64,000 nt of DNA from Lentibacter sp. XHP0401 (GCF_025751535.1 NZ_JAOWLC010000005.1:124001-188000), one strand, 5' to 3'. Positions 51,521-61,325 are shown, numbered from the stretch's first letter. Numbers and translations: made by a program. The notes: generated by a model from the letters alone, not told the origin.

Positions 51521-54500
51521 TCCGTTTTTTTGCGGCCCACCCCACAATCGCCAATCTTCTGATGATCCTTTTTCTTGCTGCGGGTTTGCTCACAACTCCG
51601 ACCTTGCTGCGCGAAACCTTTCCCCGAAAGGCACTGAGCGAAGTCGAAATCAGCGTGCCTTACCCTGGTGCGCGGCCAGAGGAGGTGGAAACCGCAATTT
51701 GCGAGAGAATCGAGAATGCCTTAGATGCCATAACAGGCGTTGACCGTCAGTCCTGTGAAGCACGTGAAAACCTGGGCCGTGCCGTCGTTAAAATGCGCGA
51801 AGGCGACAACTTCCAGACCTTCTCTAACGATGTCAAAACCGAAATTGACGCGATAACCGATTTCCCCGAACGGGCCGAAGCAGCAACGATCAAACCGCTG
51901 GGGCGCACCGATTTTGTCGCCTCGGTGGCTATCACCGGCCCACAGACACGCACTGATCTATACAGCTATGCCGAAGATATACGCACCAAGATGTTGCGGT
52001 GGGGAGGCATCCCCAAGGTCGATATTCGTGGCTTCTCCACACGCGAATTCCAGATCAACTTGCGTCCTGAAGACTTACAGAAATTCGGCGTCTCAGTTTT
52101 GGATGTTGCGCGTTCCGTGCAAGCCAGAAGCCTCGATTTACCCGCAGGCAGCATTGAGACTGCGACAGAAACCCTATTGGTGCGCGTAGCAGAAGAACGG
52201 CAGGACACTGCATCACTTGCCGCCTTGATCGTGCGATCCTCGGCCCAAGGCGGGCAAGTAAGGCTGAGCGATATCGCCAATATCTCGGCTGGTTTCGCGC
52301 AGGACGACGACGTCATTTTGTTCGACGGTCAACCTGCCGCCATTCTTGACGTGACCAAGCCTCCATCTGACGACAGCTTACGCACGCTGGACGCGCTGCA
52401 AGCCTTTTTGGAGGCTGAACGCATGCAGGCTCCTTCTAAAGTGACGCTGACTATTACTGCAGATGGCGTATCAGTTGTGCGTGAACGTCTGGCGCTGGTG
52501 GTGGTCAACGGGCTGCAAGGACTGGCTCTGGTATTTGCCGTTCTGTGGCTCTTCTTTGGCTTTCGCTTTTCCTTCTGGGTGGCGATGGGGCTGCCGGTTG
52601 CCTTTATGGGGGGCGTCGCGCTGATGTCGCTCGTCGGCTATTCGCTCAACCTAATGACATCGCTGGGCCTACTAATTGTGATCGGATTGTTGATGGATGA
52701 TGCCATCGTGATCGCCGAAAACATAGCCCGCCAGCGCGAGAAAGGGCTTAGCCCGCTTGAAGCGGCTGTTAAGGGAGCGGAGCAGGTCTTTCCCAATGTG
52801 CTCGCATCCTTCGGGACTACGGCAATGATTTTTGGCTCCCTCGCCTTCTTGTCAGGTGATCTGGGTGCAGTTCTGCGAGTTGTGCCAGTGGTCATGCTGT
52901 TCGTGCTTTTGGTTTCGCTCGTTGAAGCTTTCCTGATTTTGCCGCATCACCTCATTCATGCACTGGGAGAGACAAACAACGCCACAGGTCTGCGCGCACG
53001 AGTCGAAGCAGCCGTGGACTGGACCCGCGAAGGCCTTGTCGGGCCGCTGGTCGATCTCACTATCCGTTGGCGCTATGCCGTTGCCGGACTGAGCCTCACG
53101 GTGCTTCTCCTATCGGTTAGCATGCTGGCGGGTGGATACCTCAAGTTCACCGCCTTCCCCGAACTGGATGGGGATACCATCGTGGCACGGGTTTTGCTGC
53201 CGCAAGGCACGCCACTGGCCCGCACCAATGAGGTTGTCGCGCAGCTAGAAACAGGGCTGGACGAGGTAAACGCCACACTCAGCCCCAAGCAACCCGATAG
53301 CGCCAATTTGGTGCGGCATGTTTCGATTTTTCACGGCGTAAACAGCGATGCTTTCGAGACTGGCGCACATGTTGTCACAATCAGCGTTGATCTGCTGCCC
53401 TCGGCCGAACGGATCAACAGCCCCGACGATATCATGGAGTTATGGCGCGATACCGTTGGCCCCGTACCCGATGTGATCAGCCTCAAATATGCCGAAAGCA
53501 CGATCGGTCCCGCAGGCATCGCGATTGATCTGCGCTTGAAAGGCGATGATCTGGGCGCGCTTAAGGCCGCATCCGTCGAGTTGCAGGACTGGCTTTGGCA
53601 ATATCAGGGGGTGACATCGGTTCTTGATGATTTGCGCCCGGGCAAACGAGAGCTGCGCATAACCCTCAAAGACATTGCAGGACCAATGGGCATTACTGCA
53701 GCAACAGTCGCTGATCAACTGCGCGCCGCCTATATCGGGAGCACCATCAGCGAGATGCAGGACGCTGGCAATTTGGTCGAGCTTACCGCACAGTTTGGCT
53801 TGTCAGATCGAAGTGATCGTGATGTCTTTGAATACTTCACAATTAAGCGCGCCGATGGCACCTATGTGCCGTTAAATGTCGTGGCCAATATCGAGACAAG
53901 TCAAGGCTACAGCCGGATCAACCACGAGAACGGTATCCGCACTGTGACAGTCCAAGGTTCTATCGACACCCGCATTGCCAATGCAAACGCCATTGTAAGC
54001 GACACGATGGCGCGGTTTTTACCTGAATTACTGAAGCGCCATCCGAGTGTTACGCTGGATGTCGAAGGACAGAATGCAGAAGCAGGCAAAACCCAAAAGT
54101 CCATGCTCAAAGGCTTCCTCATCGGCCTCTTGGGCGTGTTTCTACTGCTCAGTTTTTTGTTCCGCTCCTATGTTGAGCCACTAGTGGTAATGCTGGTGAT
54201 CCCTCTCTCATTACCCGGCGCAATTTTCGGACATATGGCTATGGGTCTCGATTTCTCCATGCCAAGCATGCTGGGCTTTGTGGCGCTAGCCGGCGTCGTA
54301 GTTAATAATTCCATCCTGCTGGTCGATTTTGTGAAACATGAGCACGCCGATGCAGAATCGGTTTCAATCGCCGCAGCGCGCGCTGCACGGGCGCGGTTTC
54401 GGGCAATCTTCCTGACAACCACAACAACCACCGCTGGCTTGCTACCGATACTTACAGAAACGAGTTTGCAAGCACAGATTCTAATCCCTCTCGTCGCCAG

Positions 54501-54606
54501 TCTGGTCTTCGGGCTACTCGCTGCTAGCCTTGTGGTGTTATTCGTGTTGCCCGCGATCTACTCAATTCTGGACGATTTAGGCCTGAGCACACTTAACGAA
54601 AGATAA
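51517..54606 (+). CDS. RND efflux permease (AcrB type)
   Basis: A 1029-aa inner-membrane pump of normal length with 12 expected helices and two large periplasmic loops. The proton-relay pair lies in GLLMDDAIVIAENIARQREK (TM4, about residues 393-412). The N-terminal start MIRFFAAHPTIANLLMIL and YPGARPEEVETAICERIENA (porter domain) and the C-terminal SMPSMLGFVALAGVVVNNSI are standard for the family. Belongs to a tetR-adaptor-pump operon; substrates of this branch (toxic organics, indoles, dyes) cannot be read from the sequence. Confidence 0.93.
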   Translation: MIRFFAAHPTIANLLMILFLAAGLLTTPTLLRETFPRKALSEVEISVPYPGARPEEVETAICERIENALDAITGVDRQSCEARENLGRAVVKMREGDNFQTFSNDVKTEIDAITDFPERAEAATIKPLGRTDFVASVAITGPQTRTDLYSYAEDIRTKMLRWGGIPKVDIRGFSTREFQINLRPEDLQKFGVSVLDVARSVQARSLDLPAGSIETATETLLVRVAEERQDTASLAALIVRSSAQGGQVRLSDIANISAGFAQDDDVILFDGQPAAILDVTKPPSDDSLRTLDALQAFLEAERMQAPSKVTLTITADGVSVVRERLALVVVNGLQGLALVFAVLWLFFGFRFSFWVAMGLPVAFMGGVALMSLVGYSLNLMTSLGLLIVIGLLMDDAIVIAENIARQREKGLSPLEAAVKGAEQVFPNVLASFGTTAMIFGSLAFLSGDLGAVLRVVPVVMLFVLLVSLVEAFLILPHHLIHALGETNNATGLRARVEAAVDWTREGLVGPLVDLTIRWRYAVAGLSLTVLLLSVSMLAGGYLKFTAFPELDGDTIVARVLLPQGTPLARTNEVVAQLETGLDEVNATLSPKQPDSANLVRHVSIFHGVNSDAFETGAHVVTISVDLLPSAERINSPDDIMELWRDTVGPVPDVISLKYAESTIGPAGIAIDLRLKGDDLGALKAASVELQDWLWQYQGVTSVLDDLRPGKRELRITLKDIAGPMGITAATVADQLRAAYIGSTISEMQDAGNLVELTAQFGLSDRSDRDVFEYFTIKRADGTYVPLNVVANIETSQGYSRINHENGIRTVTVQGSIDTRIANANAIVSDTMARFLPELLKRHPSVTLDVEGQNAEAGKTQKSMLKGFLIGLLGVFLLLSFLFRSYVEPLVVMLVIPLSLPGAIFGHMAMGLDFSMPSMLGFVALAGVVVNNSILLVDFVKHEHADAESVSIAAARAARARFRAIFLTTTTTTAGLLPILTETSLQAQILIPLVASLVFGLLAASLVVLFVLPAIYSILDDLGLSTLNER

Positions 54607-54744
54607 TGTCAGCGTAAAAACACTGTCACACCGCGCCACCCGTTAGCCCCTTTGATGACCTTGCCAGCAGGCTGGTCCTCTATATACTTTTGGTTGACCA
54701 CAACATAAACGCGGGTGTGAATTATGCCCATGTCATCCTGAAGA

Positions 54745-56118
54745 ATGGACACAGCCATGCCCCGCACTCTCAGTTTTGAAGAGCTCAAGAAGCACGCCAT
54801 AGATGGAATCATTGATACCGTTCTCGTCTGTATGGTGGACATGCAAGGCCGTTTGATGGGCAAGCGTTTTCATGCAGTGAATTTCGTGGAAACTTCATAT
54901 CGCGAAACCCATTGCTGCAACTATCTTTTAGCCACCGATCTCACGATGGCCACCCCGTCGGGATATGCCTCTACCTCGTGGCAGTCTGGCTATGGTGACT
55001 ACGTCATGAAACCCGATCTGGGCACTATCCGTCTGGTTCCATGGCTTGAAGGCACCGTAATGGTGCTCTGCGATGTGCTCGACCACCATGAGAACCCAGT
55101 GCAGCATTCGCCCCGCGCTGTTTTGAAAAAACAGATCGCACGACTGGCCGAACTTGGATTTGAAGCGATGATGGCGACAGAACTGGAGTTTTTCCTCTTC
55201 GCTGATACCCTCGATACAATTCGCGAAAACGGTTTTCACAATCTCAAGCCGCTCAGCGCCTACAACGAAGACTATCATATTTTCCAGACCACCAAGGAAG
55301 AGAACGTGATGCGTCCGATCCGCAATCACCTTTTCGCCGCCGGTTTACCCGTTGAAGGCAGCAAGGGCGAAGCCGAAGCAGGGCAAGAAGAGTTGAACAT
55401 CCGTTACTCTCCCGCGCTCAACTGCGCCGACCATCACACGATCGCCAAACATGCGATCAAAGAAATCGCGTGGCAGCAGGGCCATTCAGCTACATTCGTG
55501 GCAAAGTGGCATCACGACAAGGTCGGCTCATCCAGCCATGTGCATCAATCGCTTTGGGCCGATGGAAAGCCAATGTTTGCTGACAGTTATGACAAACTGG
55601 GCATGTCCGATCTCATGAAAAGCTACATGGCCGGGCTGATTGAATACGCCCCTGATTACACTTATTTTCTCGCCCCCTATATCAACAGTTACAAGCGCTT
55701 TGCAAAAGGAACCTTTGCACCCACTAAAACCGTCTGGTCCGTTGACAATCGCACTGCCGGCTTCAGGCTTTGCGGAGCCGGAACCAAAGGTGTGCGAGTT
55801 GAATGCCGCATTGGCGGCTCCGATATCAATCCCTATCTTGCTCAAGCCGCAATGCTGGCCGCTGGTATCAAGGGAATCGAGGAAAAGATGAAATTATCGT
55901 CGCCCACCAAAGGCGATGTTTACAAAGACGAAAAGGCGGGGGATATCCCGCAAACTCTACGCGATGCGATTGATAAACTCCGTAACTCTGTATTTTTACG
56001 CGAAGCAATGGGCAATGATGTTATTGATCACTACATTCGCTGCGCCGAATGGGAACAGGAAGAGTTTGATCGCATCGTAACCGATTGGGAAGTCGCGCGC
56101 GGCTTTGAACAAGCCTGA
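54745..56118 (+). CDS. Glutamine synthetase-like ligase (GlnA3/PuuA type)
   Basis: A 457-aa ATP-dependent gamma-glutamyl-amine ligase candidate, or a second ATG at 54757 (MPRTLSFEEL). Active-site segments of the GS fold: MATELEFFLF (about 141-150), GEAEAGQEELNIRY (about 211), GSSSHVHQSLW (about 257) and GAGTKGVRVECRIGGSDINP. It lacks the adenylylation loop and is shorter than GSI housekeeping enzymes. Next genes are an iron-ADH and, convergent, a Pot-type polyamine transporter, so gamma-glutamylation of an amine or alkanolamine for catabolism is likely; the amine is unknown. A minus-strand frame of unknown value covers the 138-base gap before it. Confidence 0.85.
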   Translation: MDTAMPRTLSFEELKKHAIDGIIDTVLVCMVDMQGRLMGKRFHAVNFVETSYRETHCCNYLLATDLTMATPSGYASTSWQSGYGDYVMKPDLGTIRLVPWLEGTVMVLCDVLDHHENPVQHSPRAVLKKQIARLAELGFEAMMATELEFFLFADTLDTIRENGFHNLKPLSAYNEDYHIFQTTKEENVMRPIRNHLFAAGLPVEGSKGEAEAGQEELNIRYSPALNCADHHTIAKHAIKEIAWQQGHSATFVAKWHHDKVGSSSHVHQSLWADGKPMFADSYDKLGMSDLMKSYMAGLIEYAPDYTYFLAPYINSYKRFAKGTFAPTKTVWSVDNRTAGFRLCGAGTKGVRVECRIGGSDINPYLAQAAMLAAGIKGIEEKMKLSSPTKGDVYKDEKAGDIPQTLRDAIDKLRNSVFLREAMGNDVIDHYIRCAEWEQEEFDRIVTDWEVARGFEQA

Positions 56119-56146
56119 ATCCTATCACCTCAAGAAAGCCCGAGAC

Positions 56147-57292
56147 ATGACCCTAAGAGCCAACTGGTCCTACCCAACCGCCATCCGCTTTGGCGCGGGA
56201 CGCATTTCCGAGCTCGCCGACGCCTGTACATCTGCCGGCATTGCTAAGCCCTTACTTGTCACCGACAAAGGGCTGGCAAATCTTCCTATCACGCAGACTA
56301 CACTTGACCTAATGGAAGCAGCTGGCCTTGGCCGCTCAATGTTCTCTGATGTGGACCCAAACCCAACCGAGCAGAACGTCGAAGCAGGTGTGCTGGCCTA
56401 TAAGACTGGCGGCCACGATGGTGTAATCGCCTTTGGCGGCGGCTCTGGTCTTGATCTGGGCAAGGCCGTGGCTTTCATGGCAGGACAAACCCGTCCTCTG
56501 TGGGATTTTGAGGATATCGACGACTGGTGGACGCGCGCAGATGCCAATGCCATTGCGCCCATAGTAGCAGTGCCGACCACGGCAGGAACCGGTTCCGAAG
56601 TCGGGCGTGCCAGTGTCATCACAAATTCGCAGACCCATGAGAAAAAGATCATCTTCCACCCTAAGTTTCTGCCTACCGTAGTCATTTGTGACCCAGAGCT
56701 GACAGTCGGCATGCCTGCCGCCATTACAGCGGGCACGGGAATGGATGCGTTTGCCCATTGTCTTGAAGCATTCTGTTCGCCGCATTACCACCCGATGTCC
56801 CAAGGCATTGCGCTGGAAGGCATGCGGCTGGTGAAGGACTACCTGCCCCGCGCCTACGCCGATGGAACCGACATTGCCGCGCGGGCACATATGATGTCTG
56901 CCGCCGCCATGGGAGCCACGGCCTTCCAGAAAGGTCTCGGAGCGATCCACGCCCTTAGCCATCCGATTGGCGCAGTCCATCACACGCACCACGGCACCAC
57001 CAATGCGGTCTTGATGTTACCGGTTCTGAATTTCAACCGTCCCAAGATCAGAAAGCCTTTGGCGCGAGCGGCAAATTATCTGGGTATTTCAGGCGGCTTC
57101 GATGGCTTCTGTGCATTTGTCAGTAATCTCAACACAAGCCTGTCGATCCCTGCGAACCTGACGGAACTCGGCGTCGCAAACCCTGACATCGATGCACTGA
57201 TTGCCTCGGCCTTGCGCGACCCCTCTGTGGGTGGCAATCCTGTTGCGATGACAGAGCACAATACCAAAGCGCTGCTGTTATCGTGCTTCTAG
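56147..57292 (+). CDS. Iron-containing alcohol dehydrogenase
   Basis: A 381-aa Fe-ADH from the ATG at 56147; a TTG at 56105 would overlap the previous gene but is unlikely. The NAD-binding part has GVIAFGGGSGLDLGKAVAFM (about 92-111) and VPTTAGTGSEVGRASVI (about 138). The metal ligands lie in DAFAHCLEAFCSPHYHPMS (about 200) and IHALSHPIGAVHHTHHGTTN (about 262-281). In an operon-like arrangement with the GS-like gene, a role in oxidising an alcohol of a gamma-glutamyl alkanolamine, or of a polyamine-derived alcohol, is plausible. Confidence 0.9.
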   Translation: MTLRANWSYPTAIRFGAGRISELADACTSAGIAKPLLVTDKGLANLPITQTTLDLMEAAGLGRSMFSDVDPNPTEQNVEAGVLAYKTGGHDGVIAFGGGSGLDLGKAVAFMAGQTRPLWDFEDIDDWWTRADANAIAPIVAVPTTAGTGSEVGRASVITNSQTHEKKIIFHPKFLPTVVICDPELTVGMPAAITAGTGMDAFAHCLEAFCSPHYHPMSQGIALEGMRLVKDYLPRAYADGTDIAARAHMMSAAAMGATAFQKGLGAIHALSHPIGAVHHTHHGTTNAVLMLPVLNFNRPKIRKPLARAANYLGISGGFDGFCAFVSNLNTSLSIPANLTELGVANPDIDALIASALRDPSVGGNPVAMTEHNTKALLLSCF

Positions 57293-57379
57293 GCTCAGCA
57301 TCATTTCGATGAAAGCACTACCTATGCGCGGTCACCCAAATGTGGAAGCCGTGCATTACAGTCCGTTTTCAAGTGCAGG

Positions 57380-58234
57380 CTAATCCTCCCGTTTCTGAAG
57401 CAGAAGTGACGCCAGCCCCAATAAAGCCGAAACCACAATTAGCAACAGAGACACCGCGTTCAACACGGGTGTCGAGCCAAGCTTGAGGCGGTCGAACATG
57501 GTGATTGTCAGCGGCGCATCGGAGCCAACAAGCATCAGCGTGGTGTTGAAGTTCTCAAAACTCATCAACACAGCGACCACCCCTGCCGCCGCCATCGCTG
57601 GAAACAGAAACGGTAGCGTCACCGCTCGCACTGCGCCCCAATGCGTCGCGCCAAGGTTCAGTGCGGCTTCTTCAAGAGAGGGGTCAAACTTTTGTAAACG
57701 CGCCGAAATGACCAGCGTAGCAAAGGTGGTGATAAATGAGAACTGCCCCAATACCACAAGGATCAAACCAGGGCGCAGCCCGTCAAACCAAAGGCCCGTT
57801 GCATCTTCTAAGAAATTGGCAGCCGAGGATGAAAACACCAAAATAGAAATTCCCAAAATAATGCCTGGGATGATGAGGGGGAGCAGCATCAAAATATATA
57901 GAAATCCCTTACCGCGAAATTCGTGTCGCACAAACAAGAAGGCGTTGCAGGTGCCTACAAACACGGCCAAGAGCGACACCCAGAACGCGACTATGCCAGA
58001 AGTTACAATAGACCGCAGGATCGGCCTCTCGTGAAACACCCCGATGTAAGGCGCGTCATTGCCAAAAAACCACGCCCATGTGAATCCCTCCCAAGGCAGC
58101 GATGGAAATACAGAATCGTTAAAAGCAAAGACACAAACGGTGGCGAGGGGTAACGCGAGATAGATGAAAAACAACGTCACGTAGGCTTTATAAGCCCATT
58201 TGAAACCAGTGCTTTGCGGAATACCCGTGATCAT
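57380..58234 (-). CDS. potC: Polyamine-type ABC transporter permease (PotC)
   Basis: A 284-aa permease with six helices; EAA loop EEAALNLGATHWGAVRAVTL followed by PFLFPAM (about residues 190-216), ATPase coupling. It overlaps potB by ATGA and ends 87 bases from the convergent Fe-ADH. Last gene of potDABC on the minus strand. The cargo is inferred to be a polyamine or similar amine from family and the adjacent GS-like gene. Confidence 0.92.
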   Translation of the reverse strand: MITGIPQSTGFKWAYKAYVTLFFIYLALPLATVCVFAFNDSVFPSLPWEGFTWAWFFGNDAPYIGVFHERPILRSIVTSGIVAFWVSLLAVFVGTCNAFLFVRHEFRGKGFLYILMLLPLIIPGIILGISILVFSSSAANFLEDATGLWFDGLRPGLILVVLGQFSFITTFATLVISARLQKFDPSLEEAALNLGATHWGAVRAVTLPFLFPAMAAAGVVAVLMSFENFNTTLMLVGSDAPLTITMFDRLKLGSTPVLNAVSLLLIVVSALLGLASLLLQKRED

Positions 58235-59094
58235 TGCGCCATCGTCTTTCCTAGAGATTGACGTGAAAGCTTAAGTCCGACAAATACGATTAGCGAGGAC
58301 AGGCCCAAGAGCAAGAAGCCAAAGGCCGACCCAAGCTCCCAGTTAAACCTTGTGATAAACTGGCTGTAAATCAGCCCTGTAAACCACAAGCTGTCTTTAC
58401 CGCCCAGTAGGATCGGGGTGAGATAATTCCCCAAGGACAGCATGAACACCACAATACAGCCAGAAACGATACCGGGCATGGCATGCGGAATGACAATTTC
58501 GCGAAGTATGGAAAACCCGCTGGCACCAAGATCGTAGCCCGCCTCTATCAGGCTGTCATCAAGACTGTCGAGCGTCGTAATCAGTGGAACAACCATGAAC
58601 AACATCGAGGTGTAAACCAGCCCCGTCATGATCGCTGCATCGTTGTAAAGCATCTCGACAGGCCCACCGATTAGGCCCAAGTACTGCAACACATTAGAAA
58701 TAACACCCGTCTCCCGCAGCAAGATCATCCAACCGAATGTGCGTACTAGTTCGCTCACCCAGAAGGGAATAAGACACATCAGAAACAGCGTAGTTTTCGT
58801 GCGCCCTCGTGTCAGTTTGGCAATGTAATAGGCAATCGGAAACCCGATCAGAAGCGTCAGAACTGTTGACGCAATCGACATATACGCGGTGCGCGCAAAG
58901 GTGTTCCAATAGAGAGGCTCGTTAAAAAAGACAGCATAATTGGCAAAGCTCGTCTCGTATTCACGCACACCCACTTTTTCCCGAAGTGAAACCAGAAACA
59001 TACCGACATGCGGTAATATGATCAGCGTTACGAGCCAGATCAGCAGGGGAGCCATCAACAACCAGAAAGCAAGTTTGGAGCGATCTGAACTCAT
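58231..59094 (-). CDS. potB: Polyamine-type ABC transporter permease (PotB)
   Basis: A 287-aa six-helix permease: N-terminal LAFWLLMAPLLIWLVTLIIL, a conserved middle RTKTTLFLMCLIPFWVSELV, and the EAA loop IEAGYDLGASGFSILREIVI (about 189-208) followed by PHAMPGI. It overlaps potA and potC by four bases each, so the three are translationally coupled. It pairs with PotC in the inner membrane. Confidence 0.92.
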   Translation of the reverse strand: MSSDRSKLAFWLLMAPLLIWLVTLIILPHVGMFLVSLREKVGVREYETSFANYAVFFNEPLYWNTFARTAYMSIASTVLTLLIGFPIAYYIAKLTRGRTKTTLFLMCLIPFWVSELVRTFGWMILLRETGVISNVLQYLGLIGGPVEMLYNDAAIMTGLVYTSMLFMVVPLITTLDSLDDSLIEAGYDLGASGFSILREIVIPHAMPGIVSGCIVVFMLSLGNYLTPILLGGKDSLWFTGLIYSQFITRFNWELGSAFGFLLLGLSSLIVFVGLKLSRQSLGKTMAQ

Positions 59095-60200
59095 TTTTCA
59101 ATCCCAGCCCTGTAGCAGCGGGTTTGCTGCGAAGCCCAGCCGAAAGAGATTACATCACCACGCTTCAGATCTCGAAACTCCCCAGTCTGCGGCAGCGCCA
59201 CATTCATTTCCGCACCAGTCATCTGATCACGCAAAATCAGCTGGCTGTTGGCGCCGTTGAACAGCACGTTTTCGACCAGACCTTGCCCGCTATTTTCCAT
59301 TCCGGCCACGTCAGAAGACTTGCGCGACAGTCGCACCGCCTCGGGTCGCACGAAGACATCAATCTTGTCACCCTTTGACAGCCCATGCCCTGCATTCAAA
59401 CCCAGTAAGGTCTGGCCATAGGAAGTGACCATGTGAACGGCGTCACCAGTTTTACCATCAACGGTCGCTCCAAAGCGGTTTGCCTCGCCCACAAAACCAG
59501 CAACAAAGGCTGTATTCGGCTCGTAGTATAGTTCTTTGGCAGTGCCGACCTGCTCAAACACACCATGGTTCATTACTGCAATCTGATCACTCATCACCAA
59601 GGCTTCAGACTGGTCGTGCGTGATGTAAACAAACGTCGTATTGAACTCGGATTGTAACTGCTTGAGTTCAACTTTCATGTGTTCACGCAATTTCAAATCA
59701 AGCGCTCCAAGAGGCTCATCCAATAGCAGAACATCCGGCTCCAGCACCATGCACCGGGCAATCGCCACACGTTGCTTCTGTCCACCAGAAAGCGAGCTGA
59801 CGGGGCGGTCCGCTACGCCGCCCAGGCCAACACGCTCTAGCACTCGCTCGACTTGTTTCGTGACATCTGTCTTGTTCACGCCGCGCTGGCGCAAGCCGAA
59901 ACCTACGTTGGCCCCGATGTTCATCATCGGAAAAAGAGCGAGATGCTGAAACACCATCGAAACTGGCCGCTTATTGGGCGGCACATCCAACACCGATTTG
60001 CCCTTGATCAGCAAATCTCCTCCGCTGGGTTTCTGAAACCCTGCAATCATACGCAAAAGCGTGGTCTTACCACAGCCAGACGGCCCTAAAATGGAAAAGA
60101 ACGTGCCTTGCGGAACGCTGAAACTAACGTCTCTAACGGCTTTGAACGTATCAAAGCTCTTGGAAATCGAGCGGCATTCCAGATCGGGGATATCAGACAT
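59091..60200 (-). CDS. potA: Polyamine-type ABC transporter ATPase (PotA)
   Basis: A 369-aa ATPase: Walker A ILGPSGCGKTTLLRMIAGFQ (about residues 37-56), signature SSLSGGQKQRVAIARCM (about 135), Walker B VLLLDEPLGALDLKLR and a C-terminal TOBE domain of about 130 residues (DKIDVFVRPEAVRLSRK). The order potD-A-B-C on the minus strand differs from the E. coli order. A stem-loop separates it from potD. Confidence 0.93.
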   Translation of the reverse strand: MSDIPDLECRSISKSFDTFKAVRDVSFSVPQGTFFSILGPSGCGKTTLLRMIAGFQKPSGGDLLIKGKSVLDVPPNKRPVSMVFQHLALFPMMNIGANVGFGLRQRGVNKTDVTKQVERVLERVGLGGVADRPVSSLSGGQKQRVAIARCMVLEPDVLLLDEPLGALDLKLREHMKVELKQLQSEFNTTFVYITHDQSEALVMSDQIAVMNHGVFEQVGTAKELYYEPNTAFVAGFVGEANRFGATVDGKTGDAVHMVTSYGQTLLGLNAGHGLSKGDKIDVFVRPEAVRLSRKSSDVAGMENSGQGLVENVLFNGANSQLILRDQMTGAEMNVALPQTGEFRDLKRGDVISFGWASQQTRCYRAGIEK

Positions 60201-60217
60201 TGAAGCAGACCTTAAAT

Positions 60218-60248
60218 GAAAACAGGAAGCGCGGCGAGCGCGCTTCCT
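60218..60248 (-). terminator. Attenuating hairpin between potD and potA
   Basis: AGGAAGCGCG (60224-60233), loop GCGAG, CGCGCTTCCT (60239-60248): a perfect 10-bp stem, followed on the minus strand by TGTTTTCATTTA. It lies 18 bases after the potD stop and would keep potD above potABC. Confidence 0.75.
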
Positions 60249-60266
60249 GAATGTGTCTCACCAAAT

Positions 60267-61325
60267 TTATTTGGCGGCGTTGATCCGGTCCAAAGCGGCA
60301 CCTTCCAGTGCTTCAAGCCCTGCGGGAACCGTTGGATACCACTTGATGTTATCAATCGCCTCCTGAGAAAAGCTTGCCTGATACTTGGCTTTGAGAGCAT
60401 CATCGACACCGGCATCCCCCCCTTTGGAAGCGGTGAAGTTGCCTGCCGAGGTGGTGATCATGGCTGCAATTTCGGGTTTTGAAACAAAATTTATCCATGC
60501 ATAGGCCGCATCGTCGGCCCGACCCCGCGCTGGCAATACGAACGTATCGATCCAACCTAGCGCGCCAGATGTTGGTGCAACAAACGTGATGTCTTTATTG
60601 TCGTCGTTCAACTGCCAGCCGCCCGTATCCCAAGCCATCGCCGCAACGATTTCACCAGAGCGGATCAGGTTTTTCAACTCGTCCCCACCGTCCCAATATG
60701 TTTTCACATTGGGTTTGCACTCGACAAGCTTCGCTTCGACTTGGTCGAGTATCTCTTTATAGGCCGCTTCATCGCCATAGGCCGCAAAGGGATCTAGACC
60801 CATTGAAAAAGCAAATCCGATCAAAGTCGGGCGCTTGAGGCGGTAAGACACTTTGCCAGCATAAGTCGCGCTGCAGAGGTCGGTGTAATCCTTTACATCG
60901 CCAGCTTCGGCAGTGTTTACAACCAAACCGGATGTGCCCCAGATATGTGGAACGGCATAAACTTCGCCATCAACCGTGGTGTTGCCCGCGGTCGCGGCAA
61001 GCATCGAAGGGATGAATAGAGATGCATCAATCTTGGACATATCCAACGGCTTGTAGATGCCGAACTCTGCCTGCGGCCCCGCGATGCGGTCCTGGCTCGG
61101 CTGAGCGAGGTCAAACCCTCCACCATTGGTAGCACGCAGCTTGGCAATCATTTCTTCGTTGTTGGATTTTGTAACTTCAACAGTGTGGCCAGTCTCTGCC
61201 TCAAACAATGCAATCACATCCTCCGGCGCATAGCCGCCCCAAGTGAGCAGCCGTAGTGTTTCTGCTTGCGCGGCAGATGTCAGCGCCATGAAAGCGACTG
61301 TCGGTAGAACAAATCTCGTGGTCAT
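60267..61325 (-). CDS. potD: Polyamine-type substrate-binding protein (PotD/PotF)
   Basis: A 352-aa periplasmic protein from the ATG at 61325 with GGAGA upstream; a 14-residue upstream extension is unlikely. Signal peptide about residues 1-21 (VAFMALTSAAQA). The mature start ETLRLLTWGGYAPEDVIALF and the later pattern VPHIWGTSGLVVNTAEA and VAAMAWDTGGWQL fit PotD/PotF-like solute-binding proteins. It leads the operon, and the preceding 110 bases carry its promoter. Confidence 0.9.
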   Translation of the reverse strand: MTTRFVLPTVAFMALTSAAQAETLRLLTWGGYAPEDVIALFEAETGHTVEVTKSNNEEMIAKLRATNGGGFDLAQPSQDRIAGPQAEFGIYKPLDMSKIDASLFIPSMLAATAGNTTVDGEVYAVPHIWGTSGLVVNTAEAGDVKDYTDLCSATYAGKVSYRLKRPTLIGFAFSMGLDPFAAYGDEAAYKEILDQVEAKLVECKPNVKTYWDGGDELKNLIRSGEIVAAMAWDTGGWQLNDDNKDITFVAPTSGALGWIDTFVLPARGRADDAAYAWINFVSKPEIAAMITTSAGNFTASKGGDAGVDDALKAKYQASFSQEAIDNIKWYPTVPAGLEALEGAALDRINAAK

